A DNA stretch of 64,000 nt from a virus: the IMG/VR virus record IMGVR_UViG_3300029258_001507, positions 1 through 64,000 of that record. One strand, written 5' to 3'. The notes under the pieces were generated by a model. It was not told where the DNA came from. It did not search any database and saw only the letters and a program-made list of their open reading frames with translations. Of the stretch, positions 46,699 to 55,202 are shown one piece after another. Made by a program: the position numbers and the translations under genes. Numbering within the stretch: position 1 is the stretch's first letter; every line of letters begins with the position of its first letter.

Positions 46699-47559
46699 TT
46701 ACAAGTCCTCCTTTGGCAATATGGAATCAAATTGCTGAAGATTGCGAGTATACACTGCGTGGCATGATTCACCCAATTGTGGGTTAGCGTAAGCATCCAT
46801 CCCAGCGTCTGGCTTATCTATCCATGGTGCATACCCGGAACAATAGTGTATGATTTTCGTGTTGTCATTCGGGCAACTCCAACACGATACCTCCTTGTTG
46901 ATCACATCGGACAGCATGTTGTAAAAAACAAGATTTATAACAGGCTGGTCAGTACCACGGACGCAATGCGTATTGATTGGCTGAATGCGGGTACACATTT
47001 CATGCAGTTGATCTATCGCGTCCGACGGGATGTCATCAGGCCTAAACAACAACATGGCCGTATTGTATTGCCGCCACTGTTGTCCATGCGTGCGCCACAC
47101 CCACTCATGCAACTGTGTATTTGATGACCTGAATGGTTTACCCTCCTCTTTGAGTGTTCTGTTACATTCGTCGATCCAAAAGGTGAAGCAATGCTCTAGA
47201 GTATTTTCTTCGCGATCAGCAATGATGGTTGGCTGTCGTCGCTTGTGCAATGTGTCAAATACTGATGCAATATTTCCCTGGATAAGAATATCACAATCAA
47301 GATATAATGCCTTATCCCATTGCCTGAAGAACTGCGAGAATACATCGAACTTCTGGTAATAGCCGTCTGCTGATGTTCCTTCCAGTATGTGTATCTGCCG
47401 ACCACTAAACTCGGTAGTATCTGTTCCTTGCGGAACTATTAACGCGATATCTCCGCACCATTCACCCTCGATTCGACAATTGACCATTGCGGCTTTTGCG
47501 TGATCGAAATAGCTTGGCGATGCCGCGAATATAACCACATTATCTGATGTTCGTTGCAT
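46699..47559 (-). CDS. GT8-like glycosyltransferase
   Basis: 286 residues from the ATG at 47559. VIFAASPSYFDHAKAAMVNC near the start, KFDVFSQFFRQWDKALYLDC and then DILIQGNI (DxD motif near 96) match the GT8-type fold. A C-terminal His (SCWSCPNDNTKIIHYCSG) may help to bind the metal, as in this family. It transfers a hexose to the growing glycan or to a protein. Confidence 0.7.
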   Translation of the reverse strand: MQRTSDNVVIFAASPSYFDHAKAAMVNCRIEGEWCGDIALIVPQGTDTTEFSGRQIHILEGTSADGYYQKFDVFSQFFRQWDKALYLDCDILIQGNIASVFDTLHKRRQPTIIADREENTLEHCFTFWIDECNRTLKEEGKPFRSSNTQLHEWVWRTHGQQWRQYNTAMLLFRPDDIPSDAIDQLHEMCTRIQPINTHCVRGTDQPVINLVFYNMLSDVINKEVSCWSCPNDNTKIIHYCSGYAPWIDKPDAGMDAYANPQLGESCHAVYTRNLQQFDSILPKEDL

Positions 47560-47561
47560 TC

Positions 47562-48671
47562 TCAATTCAACTCCTCTATTGCTTTATGCGCCGCCTCTAG
47601 GTCGTCGCCAGTAATGTTTGGGTCCACATACGATATCTCCCGGTTCCAGCCTTTAGGCTCTATCTCACCTACTCTCGCCTCCGCCAAGCCCCATCCGACC
47701 GTGCCACGCACTGGCTGATAATACCCCGCGCAACATGCTAGCGTATATTGTACATGTTGCCTGATAAAGTCCACTGTATCATTCAAGCTCTCTTTGGTTT
47801 CACCTGGGAAGCCCAGCAAGAACAAACAGACAACAGGAATCCCCCGTTCCCATAGCATCCTGAGCTTCCTACTTGCCTCCTCTGGCGAAAATGTCTTCCC
47901 CATGGCACGGAGCATGTCCGCATTTCCACTCTCAATGCCAAGTTGCACATGCATTGGATCGTATCGTGAAATAGCCTCTATCCGCTCTTCATCGAGCTGG
48001 CTGATGTGCGAGAAAAACGTCGTTTTCCCTGATAGCACAACCCCCCTGCGATCAGCCTCATCTAGAATAGCCGCCATATGCGACACATCCAACGCAAACA
48101 CGTCATCTACGAAAAATAGCGATTGCTTACGATACTTGCTAAGCAACATTTCGCAAATATCTACAGTCCTACTTGGTGCAAAATGCCTGATTCGCGGTTC
48201 TGTGTTATGACAGAAATTACATCGATATGGACATCCCCTGGTTGTCATTACTTCATTGTGCGAATTATTGGGATCAAGCCTAGCAAAGTCCGATGCGTTC
48301 CACGCTGGATAGTGTTGATAATCTATCTCTTCTCTCGCAAATAAATATTCCCCTGGTGAAGTAAACACTTCTATCCCAATCGCCTGTAGTTGAACTATCT
48401 CTTCTGTCGCTAGTGTGTCGCAACATTTTCCCCCTAAGACTATCCGGCCTTTATAGTGTTCCCTGATATGCCGCAACTGTTCACGCACCTCATTGTTGAA
48501 TGCAATAGCCGAGATTCCCACAACGTCGAAACCATCGTAGTTAGCATGCGCCGACAGATACTCCACTTCCACCACATGGCCGAATTGTCGCCCATAGGCA
48601 GCGAGATCCAAAATGGCTATCGGCGACCTCGGCTCATTCTGGAAGTATGGCTGCATTAACAGAACATTCAT
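47562..48671 (-). CDS. B12-binding-like radical SAM enzyme
   Basis: 369 residues from the ATG at 48671 (ATGA overlap). The N-terminal 120 residues have a Rossmann/B12-binding-like pattern (MNVLLMQPYF, DVVGISAIAFNN). The radical SAM motif CPYRCNFC lies near 150, followed by FFVDDVFALD. The C-terminal part is typical of B12-type radical SAM enzymes. It may modify sugars (methyl, epimer or deoxy) or another cassette substrate. Confidence 0.85.
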   Translation of the reverse strand: MNVLLMQPYFQNEPRSPIAILDLAAYGRQFGHVVEVEYLSAHANYDGFDVVGISAIAFNNEVREQLRHIREHYKGRIVLGGKCCDTLATEEIVQLQAIGIEVFTSPGEYLFAREEIDYQHYPAWNASDFARLDPNNSHNEVMTTRGCPYRCNFCHNTEPRIRHFAPSRTVDICEMLLSKYRKQSLFFVDDVFALDVSHMAAILDEADRRGVVLSGKTTFFSHISQLDEERIEAISRYDPMHVQLGIESGNADMLRAMGKTFSPEEASRKLRMLWERGIPVVCLFLLGFPGETKESLNDTVDFIRQHVQYTLACCAGYYQPVRGTVGWGLAEARVGEIEPKGWNREISYVDPNITGDDLEAAHKAIEELN

Positions 48672-49573
48672 GGCGCCCACCATTCAATCGTTTTATTCAG
48701 GCCGTCTTCCAGCGCCACTGGCTGTTGTCGATGTGGCAGCCATTGTGTTAGTTTGTCTATACATAGAGACTGTCTCGGAATTTCGCGCAGAAGACGTGGC
48801 TTCTTCTGCACTTCTACTTCTGCCGACTTTCCCATTAGTTTACAGATCGTCCATATCATGTCCTGCACCGATAACACCTGCCCAGTTCCTACATTGAACA
48901 CTTCACCCCATGGGCTTCTGCCCATCAATGCCACCAACGTTTCCACTAGATCGTCAATGTAGATAAATTCCCGGACGAAATGCGCCGCGCCATCGGTGAT
49001 AGTTGGTTGCAATCCACTAGCTAGTTTGTTTATAGTTCGCGGGACGATTCTACTGCTGTTCCTGTCGCCTGGCCCATACACATTCACTGGCCGCACACTA
49101 AATGCTGGCACTACATAACTTTTGTGATATGTCTGGACTAAGTGACTGGCGCATGCCTTTGACGCTTCGTAAATGCTGGTAGGCATGAGTGGCTGCGTTT
49201 CCGTGTATGGTGTCGCGCCGGCTCCATAGGCCTTGTCGCTCTCAATGCATAATACACCCTTTATTCGCCCTATCTGCCTCGCTGCTTCAAGGATATTCAA
49301 TGTGCCAATGGCATTAGTGCGAAAACATCCGATAGGGTCTCTCATGCAGTTTCTGACTATCGATTTCGCGGCACAATGGTATATTTGCTCGATCTCATAA
49401 TCCGCTAACACTTCGAGCACTCTACCATATTCCGTCACGTCTCCTCGCACGAATGTCCAGCCTGCTGGCGACACCTCACGACGGGCGAGCCCGAATACCT
49501 CATGCTCGTCCGACAGTGCATCTGCAATCGCCCTCGCAATAAAACCAGATACACCGGTTACTAAGATTTGCAT
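48668..49573 (-). CDS. NAD-dependent sugar epimerase/dehydratase
   Basis: 301 residues of extended SDR type. VTGVSGFIARAIADAL at the start binds NAD, YHCAAKSIVRN is the next conserved element, and the catalytic Tyr-Lys pair is in YEASKACASHLV. NVYGPGDRN, a nucleotide-sugar-binding segment, follows. It is probably a GDP- or UDP-sugar epimerase or 4,6-dehydratase making the sugar used by the cassette. Confidence 0.85.
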   Translation of the reverse strand: MQILVTGVSGFIARAIADALSDEHEVFGLARREVSPAGWTFVRGDVTEYGRVLEVLADYEIEQIYHCAAKSIVRNCMRDPIGCFRTNAIGTLNILEAARQIGRIKGVLCIESDKAYGAGATPYTETQPLMPTSIYEASKACASHLVQTYHKSYVVPAFSVRPVNVYGPGDRNSSRIVPRTINKLASGLQPTITDGAAHFVREFIYIDDLVETLVALMGRSPWGEVFNVGTGQVLSVQDMIWTICKLMGKSAEVEVQKKPRLLREIPRQSLCIDKLTQWLPHRQQPVALEDGLNKTIEWWAP

Positions 49574-50304
49574 TGTTCACGCTCCCAGGACTCATAATCA
49601 AATTCTCCTAGAGTATCAGTCCATGCATACGGACCAAGGCCCCTGAGGAAAGCAGAAAAACGAGTGATCCCTTTACTGATATCTGATTGGTTATCAATTT
49701 GAAAGACCATCCCTGGCACAAAGCCATAACACCTGAGCCTTGGCTGTATCTGTATTAGCGCGTGATCGCTCCCCGTAGAATGCGGCATCACGTCGTTCAT
49801 CATTTCCAGGATTGTGTTGGCACTGTATCCATTAACAAGATATCCTTGGTTTGAAAACGCCCCATAGAGTCGGATTATGTGACGCACATCTGTCAACTCA
49901 TGGTCAAAGCCTAGTTCTGGATGCCACTGTCCACGATCGTCGTGAAACGTTGCCCCAAGAAAAAATATGTCCCACGGCTTATTAAAGACGTTGCATATAT
50001 AATCTAGCCGTGCCTGAAAGTCGCTACAGATCAGCGCGTCATCTTCCAACACCCCGACAATTCGACCCTCTCTCGCCTTCCCTATTACCGCAGTATGGGA
50101 CAGCCAATTACCTATAGTATCCGGAGTATGCTGCATGGCTTTGACATTATCCATGCTGCCCGTGTAGTCCTCTTTCCTGTACGCCTCGAAACGTGTCGCA
50201 GCAATCCCCGCCTTGTCCAGTTCCCCACGGATATGCGTAAGCCTGTCCGTTCTGTGCGATAGATTGATGTAATACCAATCGATTAGCTCTTTGGCAAGAC
50301 GCAT
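49561..50304 (-). CDS. GT25-like glycosyltransferase
   Basis: 247 residues from the ATG at 50304 behind GTAGGAGATATACT. DWYYINLSHRTDRLTHIRGE and GRIVGVLEDDALICSDF are hallmarks of the GT25 family (LPS beta-galactosyltransferase type); NGYSANTILEMMNDVMP and the following GSDHALIQ also fit. It would add galactose or a similar sugar. It is coupled to the SDR gene. Confidence 0.85.
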   Translation of the reverse strand: MRLAKELIDWYYINLSHRTDRLTHIRGELDKAGIAATRFEAYRKEDYTGSMDNVKAMQHTPDTIGNWLSHTAVIGKAREGRIVGVLEDDALICSDFQARLDYICNVFNKPWDIFFLGATFHDDRGQWHPELGFDHELTDVRHIIRLYGAFSNQGYLVNGYSANTILEMMNDVMPHSTGSDHALIQIQPRLRCYGFVPGMVFQIDNQSDISKGITRFSAFLRGLGPYAWTDTLGEFDYESWEREQCKS

Positions 50305-50347
50305 AGTATATCTCCTACTTCTTCCACTCCGCAAATACAATGGTCGC

Positions 50348-51007
50348 TTAACATACACTTGCCGCCGTCATTGACTCAAACAAAATGTTTTCCCTGTATA
50401 TGGCGACAGGACTAAACATGCTATACAACTCATCAATCAGTTCGTCTTGGGTAGGTTCACCAGCATAAAGAGGCGGGTCATGCGATTCAATGTACAGATA
50501 ACGTGTCTTACTGAGGATGTGTTGCGCACCAGCAATAAATAGCCGCTGTGAACCTTGGATATCCGCCCAAATGAAATCAATGTTATCGATTTCCGGATGG
50601 TCCGCAAACCATGTGTCGAGCCGCATACATGGCACAGACACTGGCTCTTTGAATGTTATTTCTGGCGATCTCGCAAGGTGCCCTGTTGGTTCGCGCAGAC
50701 TGCCAGAGAAATCCCAATCATCCCGCCGACCCGCCTTTCCCGTCGACGCATGGAAGTCTCTTGGGCCGTCGACGTCCGCCACCGCTTCCTCGTAGAGAGT
50801 TACTCGCTCATCGGGTAGCACCGCTTGCTTGAATCGCTTGGTTGCTCGTTGTTCTGGATCAAAACAGAACAGCCGTATTCCTGGCATGTATTCCAAGAAC
50901 CGAATGGTGTCGGCGCCTTCGTGACACCCTATCTCAAGCATGATAGGTGCTTCACCTACCAAGTCCAAGATGTCTATCGCTGACAGTTCGTGGTTGTAGC
51001 GTTTCAC
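50348..51007 (-). CDS. FkbM-family methyltransferase
   Basis: 219 residues from GTG at 51007, overlapping the previous stop as GTGA; the open frame farther upstream is a shadow of that gene. IMLEIGCHEGADTIRFLEYM is motif I, LFCFDPEQRATKRF follows, and LDTWFADHPEIDNIDFIWAD with IQGSQ is the FkbM hallmark (usually D..G.E). FkbM enzymes O-methylate sugars or antibiotics. The GSQ variant may alter chemistry. Confidence 0.8.
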   Translation of the reverse strand: MKRYNHELSAIDILDLVGEAPIMLEIGCHEGADTIRFLEYMPGIRLFCFDPEQRATKRFKQAVLPDERVTLYEEAVADVDGPRDFHASTGKAGRRDDWDFSGSLREPTGHLARSPEITFKEPVSVPCMRLDTWFADHPEIDNIDFIWADIQGSQRLFIAGAQHILSKTRYLYIESHDPPLYAGEPTQDELIDELYSMFSPVAIYRENILFESMTAASVC

Positions 51008-51705
51008 ACGTGCTCTCCTTCTTGGTCCTTGTTGAGTGGGTCGTACTCTTCTCCAGGAAACGCCGTGATGACCGGTTGGTGGCGCGTTCCCATGACGCCC
51101 TTGCCTTCGGCGCCAGTATGATCGACTAGGCTCGGCATGTGAACATGCTCTATGTAGCCCTGAGGCTTGAGGGAGCAATACACAGCCCCATCATTGTTTT
51201 TGAAACCAGTACGCCTGTTTTTGGCCCAATCAAAGAAATAGGTCGCCGACATTAACGCCTTAAGTGAATGTTGATCGAACACCAGGGCTTGCGCACCTTT
51301 GCCATTTCTAGGCGCTGGATGCCAGCCACTGCCGCCATCTATCCGGTCGGCGTTCTCCGGATACGTGCAGAGATTCAAATAGCCCTTGTCTGGATACCAT
51401 TGCTCCAGATATTCCCGAAGATTCTGGCAACAGAGAATGTCATCCTGGAACATCGCATACCGATCACACCACGGGTTACGATAGTACAATTCCTGGATGG
51501 ACAGCATCCAGTGTCCATTCGTTTTCACCTTATATCGCCTTGCGGCAACCGGCAGCTGAAAATGATCGTACTTGCTTGGGTCCTCGCAGCCATCGACAAA
51601 TAGCGTAGGCTTATGGAATCCCGCCCTGGCTAATGATGCAATTGTCGGAGGTAATAGAGTCTCTAGCCGCTCATCCACCGTAGCTATTCCGTAGCTCCAT
51701 CGCAT
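51004..51705 (-). CDS. Putative glycosyltransferase (GT-A-like)
   Basis: 233 residues. SYGIATVDERLETLLPPTIA at the start, FVDGCEDPSKYDHF and DRYAMFQDDILCCQNL near 85, with a DxD-like QDD motif, and HVHMPSLVDHTG near the end point to a GT-A enzyme of no defined family. I believe similar proteins are seen in phage glycan cassettes. The frame overlaps both neighbours. Confidence 0.65.
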   Translation of the reverse strand: MRWSYGIATVDERLETLLPPTIASLARAGFHKPTLFVDGCEDPSKYDHFQLPVAARRYKVKTNGHWMLSIQELYYRNPWCDRYAMFQDDILCCQNLREYLEQWYPDKGYLNLCTYPENADRIDGGSGWHPAPRNGKGAQALVFDQHSLKALMSATYFFDWAKNRRTGFKNNDGAVYCSLKPQGYIEHVHMPSLVDHTGAEGKGVMGTRHQPVITAFPGEEYDPLNKDQEGEHV

Positions 51706-51959
51706 AAGGTGTCGCTCCTCTTACGCGCCTTGATAATTGCTATTTGTATCAGCTTTTTGCCCACAAACCTGGCAAACGGCAATCCTCGTTGCTCCGCTGA
51801 TTCTTCCAGTACATCAATAAGGAATTCGATGTTCTTGCTACACCACTCCGGGCCTCGCTGGTCCATTAGCTTGGCGTATTTCTCGCACTGACAGCTACCC
51901 GTTGCACGAATACCAAACCGACGCAATAGGGTTTTCAGTTCTGTCCCCGTGCCAGCCAT
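51684..51959 (-). CDS. Small Cys-containing protein of the glycan cassette
   Basis: 91 residues. GIRATGSCQCEKYAKLMDQR and GPEWCSKNIEFLIDVLEESA carry three Cys in CxC...WC pattern, followed by a helix and ARFVGKKLIQIAI. I associate genes like this with glycosyltransferase cassettes in phages, where they may be partners. It starts the cassette just below the tail gene. Confidence 0.6.
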   Translation of the reverse strand: MAGTGTELKTLLRRFGIRATGSCQCEKYAKLMDQRGPEWCSKNIEFLIDVLEESAEQRGLPFARFVGKKLIQIAIIKARKRSDTLCDGATE

Positions 51960-51960
51960 G

Positions 51961-53331
51961 CTATTTGATTCGGATGATTCTGTTCACAACAATGAATTTC
52001 TGGCGATTGTCGGAATCAAAGCCACCATTGTACAGCCCCAAGTGTGGACTGCTTTCTCCGTGGCCCAAGCTTCCAGTGTGCTCAAATGTGTCTGTCAATG
52101 CGGTCCCTGCGTGCGCAGCATGCCCGAGCCCAACGCCTGTGCCAGGCCCGTCTACGTGCGTGGAATGCGAAAACAACCCGGCATCGCTTGTACCTGCGCC
52201 AATAGCTGTTGCGCCGCTCGATTCATCGGGCGCCGGCCAAACCTCGCTTGCCCCTAGCTGTATGCTGTGCCTATGATTGTCCGGGTCCTCGTAGGATGTG
52301 TATCCAGTAGTATCACCAGCAACACCAGACGCCCCTCCAACGGCATCGATTGCCGATTCCACGCTAAGTGGATGATGGTCGTGGTCTGGATGGTCATCAT
52401 GATCTGCTATAGTGTGTGCGTCGTGCGTATCTAGCGTGTGTGTGCCATGAGCAGTTACCGTGTGGGCTGGTTGCGCCGTGTGTGCTGGGTGTCCATTTTC
52501 GCTTGCGCCATGCCAGGTAAACCCATCAATATTCCCAACCGTCTGCTCGTTGGTTTCTCCTGCTGCATCAAGCTGTATCGTTGTCCTGCCAGTACCGGCC
52601 GAATATACTTCCCATCCAGTGGGGATTTTCCCTGGGTAACTTACAGACCCATATTCCATAATCTGGCCTATGAATGACCATAGATATGGAGTCTGGCATA
52701 TCTTGTTCCCCTCGGCATCCACCTTGTACGAAATGATATCATCTTCGTATACCGATGGGTCCAGTCCGATTCCTTCGGCCCGCTTCCTTGGCAGATAGAC
52801 CGCAAATGGTGTTTCTCCAGGGTCTTCGACAACGCCACACCTGGACGCATGCCGCACCATCACGTAGGGATCGTCGCACGTCGTGCCGGTTCCCTCTTGC
52901 CAATCAGCGGTAGCCACGCACCAAATCAGATCGGTATTTGTGTTCGTTGATGGAGGAGGCACAACCCATCGTCCATTGGGCTGCTTGAAAATGATAATCC
53001 ACTCTTGCGGAATCACACTGGTCGAGAAATTGAAGACCTCCTTGTCTTCGATGTCGATTGCCTCAACAACGGCAGTGCCCGTCAGGTCTTTGTAGACCCG
53101 GTAGATGTCGCAATCGCCTGAGCCAGGTTCATCGTCGTCCGGCCCAGCTCCATGCGAGGTCAACGCTGGAATGCCCGCCGATGACGTTGGCCACCCGATA
53201 TACGTGCCGACCGAAGCAGGCGGATTGATGGTATTGACGGGGAATGGCGTCCTCGCCTTGTCCTTCTGCTCTCGCAACACTTGCTGCAGGCGTTTTATGT
53301 CGTTTGCGCTTAGGACCGGGATTTTCCCCAT
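51961..53331 (-). CDS. Tail collar-like receptor-binding protein with His-rich region
   Basis: 456 residues. The middle (about 285-330) is very His-rich (PAHTAQPAHTVTAHGTHTLD, HDDHPDHDHHP), followed by HRHSIQLG and a C-terminal RQKFIVVNRIIRIK that fits the end strand of tail collar domains. HxH runs in phage tail tips bind metal ions and stabilise trimers. The N-terminal 200 residues may attach to the tail. The likely role is distal tail fibre or adhesin; host ligand unknown. Confidence 0.6.
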   Translation of the reverse strand: MGKIPVLSANDIKRLQQVLREQKDKARTPFPVNTINPPASVGTYIGWPTSSAGIPALTSHGAGPDDDEPGSGDCDIYRVYKDLTGTAVVEAIDIEDKEVFNFSTSVIPQEWIIIFKQPNGRWVVPPPSTNTNTDLIWCVATADWQEGTGTTCDDPYVMVRHASRCGVVEDPGETPFAVYLPRKRAEGIGLDPSVYEDDIISYKVDAEGNKICQTPYLWSFIGQIMEYGSVSYPGKIPTGWEVYSAGTGRTTIQLDAAGETNEQTVGNIDGFTWHGASENGHPAHTAQPAHTVTAHGTHTLDTHDAHTIADHDDHPDHDHHPLSVESAIDAVGGASGVAGDTTGYTSYEDPDNHRHSIQLGASEVWPAPDESSGATAIGAGTSDAGLFSHSTHVDGPGTGVGLGHAAHAGTALTDTFEHTGSLGHGESSPHLGLYNGGFDSDNRQKFIVVNRIIRIK

Positions 53332-53335
53332 CGCG

Positions 53336-53821
53336 TCACCTCGGCAACACTACCAGGTGAAATCGCGTTGACCCACTCCGACACCGAATCCAATATTCCG
53401 CATCTTCCACTGGCGTGAACCTCACGGATTCGCCCGGGTGGATTTCCATCAGCGGAATACTCTCGCAGCTAAGCTCAAGGACACTCGCCGCCTGCTCCTC
53501 TTTCTCTTCTTCAGAGAGGTTCCGTTGCGCACGAGGAATGATACTACGTATCAAAATTTGCGAGATAGAGGTCAAGTCGCCAAGACCTAGGCGTTGTGGC
53601 GATTCCGACACTTTCAATCGCCGCTCATAGCACGATTCTTCTGTATTTACGGGCACGCTATAGCGTGAATCGTACTGAAGTGGTGTTTCCCCGGGCTCCC
53701 GGTAGTAGACCGATTCCACGACGGTCACACGGCCTAGTGTGTCTGCGTCTTGGCACGCCGCAGGCGGTATTCCATCGTACACCACTTCCGCCTCTTCGGA
53801 CGTTGTTACGTCTTCACCCAT
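53336..53821 (-). CDS. Hypothetical virion-associated protein
   Basis: 161 residues. The N-terminal third is acidic (EDVTTSEEAEVVYDGIPP); the middle has an extended stretch (VTVVESVYYREPGETPLQYD); RCRSGSTRFHLVVLPR ends it. It is tightly packed in the tail module between two structural genes. No family recognised; a tail-tip accessory role is inferred from place. Confidence 0.5.
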   Translation of the reverse strand: MGEDVTTSEEAEVVYDGIPPAACQDADTLGRVTVVESVYYREPGETPLQYDSRYSVPVNTEESCYERRLKVSESPQRLGLGDLTSISQILIRSIIPRAQRNLSEEEKEEQAASVLELSCESIPLMEIHPGESVRFTPVEDAEYWIRCRSGSTRFHLVVLPR

Positions 53822-53845
53822 TGTCGCTCCTCAATTGGTTAGACT

Positions 53846-54253
53846 TCATCTTTCAAACGCATTAACGATTACGTCACATGCAGCGGTATCCGCAACGAAT
53901 CGCAATGACCGTGCCCCGGATGTTCCAGGCGGATCATCGAGAATTCTCGACAGCCTAAATACAGCAACCTCTCCAGCCAGCAATTCCCCTAACGGATAAA
54001 AATCCAAGCTGTCCGGACTGTAGATACCATAGGTGACGTAGTTCGTTGCGTCAAGGTTCTGGAGTTGGCAGAACCCCAATGTATCTATCTCTGACAGGTC
54101 AATATCGGTGCCGCTAGTAGACACCTCCACCGCGCCTGGTGACGGTCCCTTGGTGCCGGTCATATCCGCAGAAAAGGACGTCGGCGTATTGCGAAACTGT
54201 TGATTGCCGTTATTGATATTGAGGCTTGTCGTAACTTTGATTTCATTCGCCAT
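53846..54253 (-). CDS. Hypothetical beta-rich virion protein
   Basis: 135 residues, mostly beta by pattern (NEIKVTTSLNINNGNQQFRN; NYVTYGIYSPDSLDFYPLGE, then LLAGEVAVFRL). Such short proteins with a PLGELLAGE turn are common in tail and head-fibre regions of environmental phages, in my reading. It probably decorates the tail tip. No motif gives a function. Confidence 0.55.
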   Translation of the reverse strand: MANEIKVTTSLNINNGNQQFRNTPTSFSADMTGTKGPSPGAVEVSTSGTDIDLSEIDTLGFCQLQNLDATNYVTYGIYSPDSLDFYPLGELLAGEVAVFRLSRILDDPPGTSGARSLRFVADTAACDVIVNAFER

Positions 54254-54274
54254 GGCGTTCGCCTTGCCTTGTCG

Positions 54275-55189
54275 TCACAGTGTCGTTGGAATCCCGAGCA
54301 ACGTGAAGTCCGATTCGTCGTAATGCTCGAAATCGTTGAATACCTCAGGCAGCCCTGGATTTAAGAAGATACCATTGCCATCGAGAGGGAACGGTACCGG
54401 CGACGTCGGCATGTTGTCTACGTTGTCTAGGATGTTTATGAAATCCTTGACATTGTTAGGGTTCGCACCAACCTTCAGAGCGTTGACTTCACGGAATCCC
54501 TCGTCCCGCAAATGCAAATCAAACGTATTCGAGTTGATTTCAAAGTCAAACGTCCGCGTATAGTAGTAGGTGCAAACACCTAATACCCTGCGTTCCCATG
54601 ACAATTCCGAGAGCTTGATGGTGCGTGCTGGCATGCCCCACAATACATCGTCATTGACTGTGTTGACTTGCTCGGAAAATAGGTCCAATTGCAAGTCGGC
54701 CACGTTCTGTTGAATCCGCACTACAGGCCGCACTTCATCTTTCTGCCTCTGGTTCTCTGGATACAGATCAAAGCTACTCGCCTCGATCCGGTCGCCGTTT
54801 CTGTCGACTTCAGCAACGGTTTTCTCTCGCACGTAGCTCCCGCTTACTCTCTGTGGCTCTAATAGCGGGTCTTCTACTGTGGTGTCTTGGCACCGTTCCC
54901 AAGGAATCGTGCTGTGCGTAAGCTCCACGGACCAGTGTACGTGATTCTCGCCCTTGCGTGCCTTGTACCTGCGCACGCGCATATTGGGGCGACAAATCGC
55001 CCAAAAATCCACCTCGTTGCCGAAATTCCAAAACGAGCCTATCGCGGGTAGCCCGGCGGTTTCCATCACGGTTCCTGGCCCGTCGCCATAATCCGTCGTC
55101 TCGACCTTATGCAGCGAGGTGTAGGTTCTGTGCCCCTCACCGTCACGGTCAAGGCTCCAGTCGAGCAGGTCTACGTAAATGGCTGACAC
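54275..55189 (-). CDS. Putative distal tail protein
   Basis: 304 residues directly after the tape-measure gene, where distal tail (Dit) or tail-hub proteins usually stand. Content is mixed beta with many aromatic residues (SFWNFGNEVDFWAI, HVHWSVELTHSTIPWERC, GVCTYYYTRTFDFEINSNTF). No exact motif. The role as tail-hub or baseplate-like protein is from gene order and size. Confidence 0.5.
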   Translation of the reverse strand: MSAIYVDLLDWSLDRDGEGHRTYTSLHKVETTDYGDGPGTVMETAGLPAIGSFWNFGNEVDFWAICRPNMRVRRYKARKGENHVHWSVELTHSTIPWERCQDTTVEDPLLEPQRVSGSYVREKTVAEVDRNGDRIEASSFDLYPENQRQKDEVRPVVRIQQNVADLQLDLFSEQVNTVNDDVLWGMPARTIKLSELSWERRVLGVCTYYYTRTFDFEINSNTFDLHLRDEGFREVNALKVGANPNNVKDFINILDNVDNMPTSPVPFPLDGNGIFLNPGLPEVFNDFEHYDESDFTLLGIPTTL

Positions 55190-55202
55190 TGTGTTTGCTC
55201 CG

